Below the pieces are notes generated by a model, which saw only the letters and a program-made list of their open reading frames with translations, made no database searches and had not been told where the DNA came from. A stretch of 64,000 bases of DNA from positions 23,002 through 87,001 of the forward strand of contig CAJUGX010000006.1 of assembly GCA_910586385.1 (NCBI GenBank), read 5' to 3'. The position numbers were made by a program, and so were the translations under genes. Source of the DNA: an uncultured Christensenella sp. (GTDB lineage Bacteria > Bacillota > Clostridia > Christensenellales > UBA1242). Shown here piece by piece: positions 51,417-58,974 of this stretch (position 1 is the first letter of the stretch; the number at the start of each line of letters is the position of its first letter).

Positions 51417-51557
51417 ATGGACAAGCAGAAATCTTATGGCGAAAATTATCAGCAGGTGAACCTCAAGCATCGACTCTCAAAAAAATTTTTCTTTGTCACT
51501 GGCGCAGTGTGCCTTTTTGCTGCTGTTTGCATTGTGATAGTGAGTCAAATTGTATGA
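51417..51557 (+). CDS. 46-residue single-helix membrane protein
   Basis: A very small protein with a hydrophilic start (MDKQKSYGENYQQ) and one membrane helix (about residues 24-45) ending at the C-terminus. Its stop codon overlaps the start of the M50 protease gene in ATGA, so the protease is translationally coupled to it. A partner or leader role for the protease is a guess. There is no Shine-Dalgarno; a TATTAT box (51406-51411) ends 5 bases before the ATG, so this may be another leaderless transcript, though the -35 is weak. Confidence 0.6.
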   Translation: MDKQKSYGENYQQVNLKHRLSKKFFFVTGAVCLFAAVCIVIVSQIV

Positions 51558-52387
51558 GAAAATTTAGAATAAGTCCAGTTTCGATTGTGATTTGGATTTG
51601 GCTTGTTGTTGTCAGTGGCGTGCTTGTGGCGATGAGCTATTTCTTGGCAATCACCATTCATGAATTGGGCCATTTTGTGACTGCAAAGCGAAGAGGATAC
51701 AAAGTCTCAAAATTTGCACTTTCACCTTATGGGGTGGAACTTTCTTATTTCAATCAAAACATAGACTTTCGTGACGAACTTGTGATTGCGTTTGCTGGTC
51801 CGCTGGCAAACATTATTTCTCTTCTTTTGGTGATAAGTTGGTGGTGGATATTTCCAAGTGTATATTTTTTCACAGAAAGTTTTGTTTTTGTCAGCTTGTT
51901 TATTGCACTGTTCAATCTTCTTCCAGCTTATCCGCTGGATGGGGGAAGGGTTTTTGTCTGCATTGCTTCAAAGTTTGTCTCAGGCAAGACAGCAAAGAAA
52001 ATCACCATGTATGCAAATATTTTGATTGCGACATTTTTCTTTGTTTGTTTTGTGGCGATTATGTTTGTCAACTTCAATCCAAGTTTGCTGTTGTTTTCAA
52101 TTTTTCTGTTTGCAGGGATTTTGGATTTGAAATTTGACTCAAAGTACGAAAAGATAAATGTCTTTTCAAAAGAAATGAAAGAATTTTCAAAGGCAGATGT
52201 TTTGTGTGTGAGTGAAGAGGTGAGGCTATGCGAACTTATCTCGCATCTAGAAACTTCAAAGACAATTGTTTTTTGTGTCATGTTTGAAAATGGGAAAACA
52301 ATCAATTTGAGTGAAAAAATGGTAAAAAACTTGGCATTGAGTTTTCCTTATGAAATACAATTGAAAGAAATATTTTGCAAAAAATAA
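51554..52387 (+). CDS. Site-2-type M50 metalloprotease (SpoIVFB-like)
   Basis: A 277-residue intramembrane protease with about five helices. The zinc motif HELGHFVTAKRRG is in the second hydrophobic segment and the third ligand motif NLLPAYPLDGGRVF lies about 90 residues later, as in SpoIVFB and related S2P enzymes. A hydrophilic C-terminal part of about 90 residues follows the last helix. SpoIVFB activates pro-sigma K in sporulating bacteria; which protein this one cuts cannot be told. The start at 51554 overlaps the small gene upstream. Confidence 0.88.
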   Translation: MRKFRISPVSIVIWIWLVVVSGVLVAMSYFLAITIHELGHFVTAKRRGYKVSKFALSPYGVELSYFNQNIDFRDELVIAFAGPLANIISLLLVISWWWIFPSVYFFTESFVFVSLFIALFNLLPAYPLDGGRVFVCIASKFVSGKTAKKITMYANILIATFFFVCFVAIMFVNFNPSLLLFSIFLFAGILDLKFDSKYEKINVFSKEMKEFSKADVLCVSEEVRLCELISHLETSKTIVFCVMFENGKTINLSEKMVKNLALSFPYEIQLKEIFCKK

Positions 52388-52396
52388 ACTGCTGAT

Positions 52397-52424
52397 AAAA
52401 AAATAAAAAGACACAATGTGTCTC
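52397..52424 (-). terminator. Terminator of the minus-strand gene at 52425
   Basis: On the minus strand AGACAC and GTGTCT pair around a 3-base loop, followed by T4-A-T7. Confidence 0.65.
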
Positions 52425-52880
52425 TTATTTGTTTTCTTTTGTCAAAAATGGAATTAATTTTTCCAAATTCTTTTTCTCAAATTTGAAAAGCTTGTCGGCA
52501 ATTTCATCCAATTCTGATGAAACATTTTTGTGATCCTCTTTGTCTTTTATGAGTGTCAAAACTCCCATAAATGTCCCAATAAGCATCATTTCTGCAATGT
52601 TTCTTGTGGATTTGTCCATCATCGTGCCTACATTTACACTTGTCCAAAGTCTTGCTTTTTCAATCCAGTTGTTGTCTTTGATGTCCTCAATCCTTTCTGC
52701 TTTCGCAAAGTTTTCACACTCTTTGGCAAGGCAGGTGTATTCGTCTTGTTCTCTCGAAAGTTCGCTTATGAGTTCTTGATCTTTGACTTTCATGATTATG
52801 TCTTCAATAGACTGGATTGCAGTCCTTGTGTTTTGATAGATTGCATTTAGATATTTTGTTTGTTGTTCTTTTTCAATCAT
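52425..52880 (-). CDS. Helical protein, possibly ferritin-like, function unknown
   Basis: A 151-residue protein that appears fully helical, in four long segments (about residues 5-35, 38-62, 68-95 and 100-145), reminiscent of a ferritin-like four-helix bundle such as DUF892 or DUF2383 proteins. I see no conserved ExxH metal pair, so iron binding is doubtful. GGAG lies before the ATG at 52880; the open frame extends to 52976 but without support. It stands alone between two plus-strand genes. Confidence 0.6.
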   Translation of the reverse strand: MIEKEQQTKYLNAIYQNTRTAIQSIEDIIMKVKDQELISELSREQDEYTCLAKECENFAKAERIEDIKDNNWIEKARLWTSVNVGTMMDKSTRNIAEMMLIGTFMGVLTLIKDKEDHKNVSSELDEIADKLFKFEKKNLEKLIPFLTKENK

Positions 52881-53002
52881 AATTTTCTCCTTGTTTTTAT
52901 TGTGTACAGATTTTCGGTTTATATTCTTGCTTTTGACAGCATTCGACATTTTTTGCAGTCGCAAAAGCGAATACATCTGGTTTTCTTTCTCAAACTAATG
53001 GC

Positions 53003-54421
53003 ATGAAAACATCAACGAAAATTTTAAGTATTTTAGCTGTTGTGGCTGCTTTGCCAAACATTTTTCTTTTCAAGTATCTCATGAATGCTTTTGTGCCAAC
53101 TGGCAAGTCTTTTGAAATCCATTTTTCGCCGCTTGCGTGGGTTTCACTTGCTTTTGGGATTGTTGCATTGATTTTGGGCGGGATTGTGTTTTTTCGATTT
53201 TTGAAAACACAAAAGTTGACCAATGCTCTTTTCTTTTCTGTTGTTCCACTGACACTTGTATATGGTGTGTTTGTCACATATGTCACATCAGTCAAAGAGA
53301 TGGACGGCGTGACGGCAGAGAGTATGCGTGCAACACTCAAGATTTCTTCAGCCGAAAATTCTTACAACAGTTTGCTTTGGGTGGGGCTTGCGACATTGGT
53401 TTATTTGATTTCTCTTTTTGTGATTATTCTCATCATGTGCAAACCTCTTTCGAAAGTGGAGAAAGTGACCAAAAATCTTGGAGATGGCAGGATGAAGTTT
53501 GACGATTTCAAAGTTGGCGGGACAAAACAGTTTAAGGAAATTGAAAATTCGTTGAATAAGATAAACTATCAGTATAAGCAAAAAGAAAACAAAATCAGGC
53601 AAGCAAATCTTGCGGAGCAGAAAAATCTTTCAAAACAGTTTTTCAGATTCTTTGGAAAAGAAAATATTGCAAGTTTGGAATCGGGCAGTCAAATCAAGAA
53701 GACTGCAACTGTGCTTCTCTTTGATTTGGAAAGAGAACAAAAAAATGCAAAGACTTTGAGTTTGGAGGAGAATTTCAATTATATAAATTCTTATTTGAAA
53801 GTGGTTTATCCACTCATTAAGAGATACAATGGTTTTGTTGACAAATATCTTGGTGATGGGGTGCTGGCGGTTTTCTCAGAGCCACAAGATGCGATTGAGT
53901 GCGCACATGCACTGGTGAGAGCGATTGACGTCAAAAACAAAAGTCAGAAAGAACTCCATGCGCTTGCTTGCAAGATTGCAATTGATACGCGGGAAGTTGT
54001 GTTTGGTGTTGTTGGGGAAGAAGAAAAGAAAGAGCCTCAAATTATAAGCGACATCATGAGCACACTTGAAAAGATGCAAGAAATCAATTCTTATATTGGA
54101 AGCAAGGTTCTTTTTTCAAAACAAGCACTCGGCTCGCTTGCTCAAAATTTTCAATTTGACTATCGTTTCACAGGTGTGCTTACGATTGACACAGATGATC
54201 AGATGCCTATTTATGAGAGTTTGGAAACCTTGCCAAAACGAAAGAAAGAAAAACTTAAAAAACTCAAAAACAAATTTGAGTCAGGCGTGAGGGCTTACAA
54301 CCAGAAAAATTATAAACAAGCAAAAGAAGAATTTGAGTTTGTCCTTCACTATGTGCCGGAAGATCAGCCTTCGTATGTTTATTTCAACAAGACTCTTGAA
54401 AAACTTAAAGAAAGTGCCTAA
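53003..54421 (+). CDS. Class III nucleotide cyclase homologue with HAMP and TPR regions, altered active site
   Basis: A 472-residue membrane protein. Helices lie near residues 5-28, 43-67, 75-95 and 122-147, followed by a HAMP-like linker (about 148-200), a class III cyclase domain (about 230-395) and a C-terminal TPR-like unit (SGVRAYNQKNYKQAKEEFEFVLHY). The metal Asp residues (Asp241 in LLFDLE and Asp285 in KYLGDGVLAVF) and base-contact Lys281 are present. The transition-state residues of the usual DTVNxAARL helix are changed: Ser353 replaces Asn and Lys357 replaces Arg. cAMP or cGMP synthesis may be lost or weak. No clear ribosome site precedes the ATG. Confidence 0.8.
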   Translation: MKTSTKILSILAVVAALPNIFLFKYLMNAFVPTGKSFEIHFSPLAWVSLAFGIVALILGGIVFFRFLKTQKLTNALFFSVVPLTLVYGVFVTYVTSVKEMDGVTAESMRATLKISSAENSYNSLLWVGLATLVYLISLFVIILIMCKPLSKVEKVTKNLGDGRMKFDDFKVGGTKQFKEIENSLNKINYQYKQKENKIRQANLAEQKNLSKQFFRFFGKENIASLESGSQIKKTATVLLFDLEREQKNAKTLSLEENFNYINSYLKVVYPLIKRYNGFVDKYLGDGVLAVFSEPQDAIECAHALVRAIDVKNKSQKELHALACKIAIDTREVVFGVVGEEEKKEPQIISDIMSTLEKMQEINSYIGSKVLFSKQALGSLAQNFQFDYRFTGVLTIDTDDQMPIYESLETLPKRKKEKLKKLKNKFESGVRAYNQKNYKQAKEEFEFVLHYVPEDQPSYVYFNKTLEKLKESA

Positions 54422-54444
54422 AACATTTTTCGCGTAAACAAAAA

Positions 54445-54478
54445 CACACCAAAGTTTCTTGACATGGTGTGCTTTTTT
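54445..54478 (+). terminator. Terminator of the cyclase gene, overlapping the next promoter
   Basis: CACACCA pairs with TGGTGTG around a 13-base loop, followed by C and T6. The loop and descending arm contain the TTGACA -35 box of the next gene. Confidence 0.65.
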
Positions 54479-54487
54479 AATTAAAAT
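54459..54487 (+). promoter_or_regulatory. Consensus promoter of the TM2 gene, placed for a leaderless transcript
   Basis: TTGACA (54459-54464), 17 bases, TAAAAT (54482-54487), then 7 bases to the ATG at 54495. No Shine-Dalgarno. Confidence 0.75.
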
Positions 54488-54494
54488 TGAATAT

Positions 54495-55178
54495 ATGAAA
54501 TTTACAAAAAAACTTAAGGCTTTCAAAAAGTGCCCAAGGTGTGGAAATAAATGTCTGAGACAGCAAGAAACCTGCGAAGATTGCGGGTTGATTTTTGCTC
54601 GTCTTCAATATGCTTCAAACAAGGCAGCAAAGAGAAAAATCAGACACTTTGACAAAGATTTTGTCATCTACACAAACCAATATCCAAGTGATGTGTCTTG
54701 GTGGAAGTTGCTCCTTTTGGTGTTTTTGACAGGACTTGTTGGCGGACATTATTATTACGTTGGCAAATATTGGAAAGGCGCGCTGATGACAACAGGATTT
54801 GTTTATCTTGTTTTCTGCACAATCTTCAATGCGGCAATGGTTGAGGCTTTGGAAGCTCATTTTGCTTATCTTCCTATCGGCATTTTGGGGATTGCGTGGA
54901 TTGCGAGTTTGATTTATGTTGCCTGCAAAAAGTTTAAGGTGCCAGTGATTGTTGAAGTGCCAGAGCAGATTGTTGTTGAAAAGCGAGCAGAGTTTTTCTC
55001 AGATATGGACAAGGTGACTGGGACAAAAGAAGAGAGAAAATCAAAAACTGACAAAAACGCAGAGGTTGAGGTCTCGACTGTTGAAAAAAAACAAAAACCA
55101 AAAAGAAAAAAGAAGAGTGAGACAGTTGTAGAAAAGAAGACTGAAGAGAAAAAGTCATCAGAAGAGGTGGACAAATGA
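54495..55178 (+). CDS. Zinc-ribbon and TM2-domain membrane protein
   Basis: A 227-residue protein. It begins with a basic stretch and a Cys4 zinc ribbon (CPRCGNKC and CEDCG, residues about 12-32). A TM2 domain follows (about 75-145), with two to three helices and the turn GGHYYYVGKYWKGALM, the counterpart of the GxHxFYLG motif. The last 65 residues are a Lys/Glu-rich, likely disordered tail. TM2 proteins have no settled function in bacteria. The ATG at 54495 has no ribosome site. The 3' end overlaps mnmA by ATGA, so the two are translationally coupled. Confidence 0.75.
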   Translation: MKFTKKLKAFKKCPRCGNKCLRQQETCEDCGLIFARLQYASNKAAKRKIRHFDKDFVIYTNQYPSDVSWWKLLLLVFLTGLVGGHYYYVGKYWKGALMTTGFVYLVFCTIFNAAMVEALEAHFAYLPIGILGIAWIASLIYVACKKFKVPVIVEVPEQIVVEKRAEFFSDMDKVTGTKEERKSKTDKNAEVEVSTVEKKQKPKRKKKSETVVEKKTEEKKSSEEVDK

Positions 55179-56245
55179 GAATTGTTGTTGGGATTTCTGG
55201 CGGTGTAGACTCTTCTGTTGCGGCATACTTGCTCAAAAAACAAGGGCATGATGTCATCGGTCTTTTCATGATAAACTGGGAAGAACAAGACGGACAGTGC
55301 ACTGCTGAAGATGATTATGAGGATGTGAAAAGGGTTTGCACAAAAATCGGCATACCTTACTTTTCTGTCAACTATGCAAAAGAATATTATGACAGAGTGT
55401 TTCAATATTTCTTGGATGAATATCAGGCTGGTAGGACACCAAACCCAGATGTTTTGTGCAATCGGGAAATCAAGTTTGGACCTTTCCTCGAAAAAGCAAG
55501 GGCGTTGGGCGCAGACATGATTGCAACGGGGCATTATTGCAAGAGTTTCACCAAGGATGGAAAGACCTATCTTGCAAAGGCCAAAGATTTGTCAAAAGAT
55601 CAATCCTACTTTTTGAATCAACTCAGTCAAGACCAACTCTCTTCTGTGATTTTTCCACTTGCTGACATTGAAAAGAGTGAAGTGAGAAGGATTGCAAAAG
55701 AACTTGATCTTTCAACTGCCGAGAAAAAGGATTCAACTGGAATTTGCTTCATTGGCGAGAGAAACTTCCGAAAATTTTTGAAACAATATCTTCCAGCAAA
55801 GGCGGGCAACATCTGCACGCTTGATGGAAAGGTTGTTGGAAAGCATGAGGGCTTGATGTATTACACCATTGGACAAAGACGTGGTCTCAACATTGGCGGA
55901 AAGAGTGACGGAAATGGTGAGAGATGGTTCGTTTTGAAAAAGGACTTGAAAAACAACGTGCTCTATGTCAGTCAAGGTGAGTGTGAAGAGTTGTTTTCAA
56001 ACGGACTTTACGCGGACACATTCAACTGGATTCCACAGGTGCCAAGAGAAAAAAAATTTGATTGTTTTGCGAAGTTTAGATATCGTCAACCAGACCAAAG
56101 GGTGCATGTCAAAGTTTTGGACGATACGCATATTCAAGTGGACTTTGTGGAAAAGCAAAGAGCAATCACCGAAGGACAATTTGTCGTGCTTTATGACGAT
56201 GACGGAGTTTGTCTCGGCGGTGGCATCATAGACAAAAAATACTAA
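55175..56245 (+). CDS. mnmA: tRNA-specific 2-thiouridylase MnmA
   Basis: Makes 2-thiouridine at position 34 of tRNA-Lys, Glu and Gln. The 356 residues start with the PP-loop VGISGGVDSSVAAYLL. The two catalytic cysteines are Cys95 (NPDVLCNREIKFG) and Cys191 (STGICFIGERNF). TGHYCKS, KDQSYFLNQL and the beta-barrel end (GLNIGGKSDG, FRYRQPDQRV) are all typical. The start overlaps the TM2 gene by four bases. Confidence 0.96.
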   Translation: MRIVVGISGGVDSSVAAYLLKKQGHDVIGLFMINWEEQDGQCTAEDDYEDVKRVCTKIGIPYFSVNYAKEYYDRVFQYFLDEYQAGRTPNPDVLCNREIKFGPFLEKARALGADMIATGHYCKSFTKDGKTYLAKAKDLSKDQSYFLNQLSQDQLSSVIFPLADIEKSEVRRIAKELDLSTAEKKDSTGICFIGERNFRKFLKQYLPAKAGNICTLDGKVVGKHEGLMYYTIGQRRGLNIGGKSDGNGERWFVLKKDLKNNVLYVSQGECEELFSNGLYADTFNWIPQVPREKKFDCFAKFRYRQPDQRVHVKVLDDTHIQVDFVEKQRAITEGQFVVLYDDDGVCLGGGIIDKKY

Positions 56246-56266
56246 TTATTGAAGAGAGTTGATTGC

Positions 56267-56473
56267 ATGGAAGAAAATCAAGAAATGGAAAAAGAGTGGC
56301 AAAACTTAAAACAATGGTATTTTGAAGAATCTGATAAAATTGAAGCAAAATACCCACCAGTTCCATCAAATCAACACGATGCGGGTGATGGCCGAAATCA
56401 AGAGAGATCTCAACTTTGGCGTACATTTATCAATAAGGCGAATTCACTTAAAGCAAAGTATGGAATAAAATAA
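56267..56473 (+). CDS. Small hypothetical protein
   Basis: A 68-residue soluble, helical, charged protein (MEENQEMEKEWQNLKQWYFEE, then ERSQLWRTFINKANSLKAKYGIK). It does not match any family I know. The ATG at 56267 has only a weak GAGAG upstream; an in-frame TTG at 56249 could add 6 residues. It lies between mnmA and tRNA-Ser, and its base composition is closer to the P-loop gene after the tRNA than to mnmA. Confidence 0.45.
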   Translation: MEENQEMEKEWQNLKQWYFEESDKIEAKYPPVPSNQHDAGDGRNQERSQLWRTFINKANSLKAKYGIK

Positions 56474-56515
56474 GATGCAGAGACACTTTTGCAGAGGAGG
56501 TGTCTCTTCAAGTTT

Positions 56516-56607
56516 GCAGAGATGTCCGAGCGGTTTAAGGTGCGGCCCTGGAAAGGCCGTGTGCGGGGAAACTCGCACCAGGAGTTCGAATCTCCTTCTC
56601 TGCGCCA
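56516..56607 (+). tRNA. tRNA-Ser (anticodon GGA)
   Basis: A complete class II tRNA with a long variable arm. The acceptor stem pairs GCAGAGA with TCTCTGC, discriminator G, and the CCA is encoded (56605-56607). The anticodon stem CGGCC/GGCCG holds the loop CTGGAAA, with anticodon GGA at 56550-56552. The variable arm is TGCGGGGAAACTCGCA and the T loop is GTTCGAATC. It decodes UCC and UCU. Its anticodon and GCCA end match the specifier and bulge of the serS T-box in this window. An inverted repeat (AGAGACAC/GTGTCTCT, 56479-56507) of unknown role precedes it. Confidence 0.97.
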
Positions 56608-56643
56608 ATTATGCTGATTAAAAAGTGTTTTTTGAGAGGTTTT

Positions 56644-57297
56644 ATGAAAAAAGAAAAAATTTTGATTGTGGCAATTGCGGGTGCGGGGAAAACATATCTT
56701 GCAGAACATTATAAAAATGTTGTAGATTTCGAATATTTGTATCATCTATGGGATTATGATGAATCTATAAAAGATTTACCAATAGACCAGCATAAGGGAA
56801 ATCCAAATCGTAAACCCAACCCTGACTACCCTTGGAACTTTGTTGTAGATATAAAACATGAGTTGGAAAAGGATAAAATTGTTGTTATCCCAGGTATGCC
56901 AAATGGCATCTATGCTTGCATGGTAGGTAAAGATTATTTTGATAAAGATACAAGAATCATATTTGCTTTGCCAGATAAAAATGATTTTGAAACTTTGGCT
57001 GAAAGATTTAGAAAGAGAGGAAATCCAGAATCGTTTGTAAGTCTTGTACAAGAAAATTTTCTAAAGGCACATGAATTGGCACAAAACTTTAGGGGCGCTG
57101 AATATTTGATTATTCCCCCTAAAAAATATTTGTCCGATGCTCTTATTGAATATGGAATAAAACTTGAGCCAGGAGTTGGGTTTATGAAAGAAAATAGAGA
57201 TGCTGGCAGGCGTTTTGAAAAGGAATATAAAAATTTACAGAATCAAAAGCAAAAATATAAAATAGACATTACAACATCCACTATTGAAGAATTATGA
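56644..57297 (+). CDS. P-loop kinase-like protein, possibly acquired
   Basis: A 217-residue protein with an N-terminal P-loop (ILIVAIAGAGKTYLAEHY, Walker A GAGKT near residue 12). A KIVVIPGMPNG strand and RIIFALPDKNDFETLAERF with FRKRG follow, like small nucleotide or adenylate-type kinases. Such ATP-binding proteins are frequent in phages and mobile elements, but I cannot name the substrate. Codon choice is more AT-rich than in neighbouring genes, with ATA and TTA in use, and the gene sits right after the 3' end of a tRNA, a common integration site. No integrase or att repeat is seen. GAGAGG precedes the ATG. Confidence 0.65.
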   Translation: MKKEKILIVAIAGAGKTYLAEHYKNVVDFEYLYHLWDYDESIKDLPIDQHKGNPNRKPNPDYPWNFVVDIKHELEKDKIVVIPGMPNGIYACMVGKDYFDKDTRIIFALPDKNDFETLAERFRKRGNPESFVSLVQENFLKAHELAQNFRGAEYLIIPPKKYLSDALIEYGIKLEPGVGFMKENRDAGRRFEKEYKNLQNQKQKYKIDITTSTIEEL

Positions 57298-57338
57298 GTT
57301 TTGATGTTATGTTTTTGAGAAAGTGATTTGGAGGGAGT

Positions 57339-58919
57339 ATGGCAAATAATTCAATTTTGGATGTCGCAAAAAAACTTGGTGTCAAGAAAGAGGACATTTC
57401 TCTCTATGGGGACAAGATTGCAAAAGTGAAATGTGAAGATGGTGGAAAGGATGGGAAACTTATCCTTGTGACTGCCATGACATCAAACAAAACTGGCATT
57501 GGCAAAACCACAATTTCAATTGGGCTTGCTGATGCACTTGCAAGTATGAAAAAGAATGTCGCGTTGGCACTGAGAGAACCTTCTCTTGGACCTGTGTTTG
57601 GAATCAAAGGGGGCGCGACAGGTGGCGGAAAGGCGACAATCTCACCTAGTGATGAAATCAACTTGAATTTCACTGGGGATTTCCATGCTGTCACGGAAGC
57701 AAACAACTTGCTTGCATCAATCATTGACAATCATATTTTCCAAGGGAACGAATTGCAAATTGACGGTCAAAAAATCTTCTTCAAAAGATGTCTTGATGTC
57801 AATGACAGAAGTTTAAGAAAGATTGAATACCGAATCGGAAGAGAAAAGATTGAGACTGGTTTCAACATAACGGCAGCAAGTGAGGTTATGGCGGTTTTGT
57901 GTCTCAGTGAAGATATGAAGAGTTTGAAGAAAAACCTTGGCAATATATTGGTCGCTTTGAACAAATCTGGGGAGCCAATTTATGCAAAAGATTTGAAAGC
58001 GGAAAACGCCATGGCAATCGTTTTGAAAGATGCATTGATGCCAAACTTGGTTCAGACACTTGAGGGAGCTCCAGCACTTGTTCACCTTGGACCTTTTGCA
58101 AACATCGCTCACGGATGCAACAGTGTTACGGCAACAAAGTTTGCACTTTCTCATGCTGACTACTGCGTGACAGAGGCGGGATTTGGAAGTGACCTAGGCG
58201 CTGAAAAGTTTTTCGATATCAAGTCCAGGGTGTTGAAAAAATCGCCAGATATGGCAGTGTTGGTTGTTGTTGTGGATGTTTTGAAAGAGCATGGAAATGG
58301 CGACATTGTTGTTGGATTTGAAAATGTGAAGAAGCACATTGAAAATCTGCGTGATGTGTTTAAGGTGCCATTTGTTGTTGCAATAAACAAGCACAAAAGT
58401 GACAGCAAAGCAGACATAAAACTTGTCGAGCAGTTGTGCCAAAATCAAGGTGTGAAGGTCTCTGTTTGTGAGGCATTTGACAAAGGTGGGGTAGGTTGTC
58501 TTGATTTGGCAGAAAATGTCTTGAAGTCATTTGATGAAAATGCCAAGGTGAAATATGCATATCAAATGTCAGATTCAATCAAAACAAAGATTGAAAAGAT
58601 TGCAAAAAATGTCTATGGGGCGGGAAGTGTTTCTTATGGTGACGAGGCTGAAAGAAAGATTGAACTTGCAAACAAAATTGGCTGTGAAAAGTTTTTTGTA
58701 AATATTGCAAAAACACAATTTTCATTCAGTGACAACAAGGATTTGTTTGGGGCTCCAAAGGGCTTTGATTTTCACATAAGTGACATTGAAGTAAGAAGTG
58801 GTGCGAAGATGATTGTTGCCATTGCAGGAAGTATGTTGCTGATGCCAGGGCTTTCAAAAAGTCCCAATTATTTGAAGATGAACATAAGTGTTGATGGTGA
58901 GATTTCTGGATTGTTTTAA
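57339..58919 (+). CDS. fhs: Formate-tetrahydrofolate ligase
   Basis: Makes 10-formyl-THF from formate, ATP and tetrahydrofolate, in one-carbon metabolism. The 526 residues are about 30 fewer than usual. The nucleotide loop reads NKTGIGKTTISIGLADAL where most have TPAGEGKTTT. PSLGPVFGIKGGATGGG, NLNFTGDFHAVTEANN and EAGFGSDLGAEKFFDIK are well conserved, as are the C-terminal DKDLFGAPKGF-like and AGSMLLMPGLSK segments. GGAGGG precedes the ATG. The gene has a terminator of its own. Confidence 0.94.
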   Translation: MANNSILDVAKKLGVKKEDISLYGDKIAKVKCEDGGKDGKLILVTAMTSNKTGIGKTTISIGLADALASMKKNVALALREPSLGPVFGIKGGATGGGKATISPSDEINLNFTGDFHAVTEANNLLASIIDNHIFQGNELQIDGQKIFFKRCLDVNDRSLRKIEYRIGREKIETGFNITAASEVMAVLCLSEDMKSLKKNLGNILVALNKSGEPIYAKDLKAENAMAIVLKDALMPNLVQTLEGAPALVHLGPFANIAHGCNSVTATKFALSHADYCVTEAGFGSDLGAEKFFDIKSRVLKKSPDMAVLVVVVDVLKEHGNGDIVVGFENVKKHIENLRDVFKVPFVVAINKHKSDSKADIKLVEQLCQNQGVKVSVCEAFDKGGVGCLDLAENVLKSFDENAKVKYAYQMSDSIKTKIEKIAKNVYGAGSVSYGDEAERKIELANKIGCEKFFVNIAKTQFSFSDNKDLFGAPKGFDFHISDIEVRSGAKMIVAIAGSMLLMPGLSKSPNYLKMNISVDGEISGLF

Positions 58920-58925
58920 TAAAAG

Positions 58926-58953
58926 AAAAGATGCGAGAAGAGCATCTTTTTTC
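58926..58953 (+). terminator. Terminator of fhs
   Basis: AAAGATGC pairs with GCATCTTT around a 7-base loop, followed by more T. Confidence 0.8.
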
Positions 58954-58974
58954 TTTCATATTGGCAAGGCAATT

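Noticed and set aside
56516..57338. Integrated element with att repeats at tRNA-Ser
   Set aside because: I looked for a second copy of the tRNA 3' end after 57297 and saw none, and there is no integrase, so only the compositional oddity is reported.
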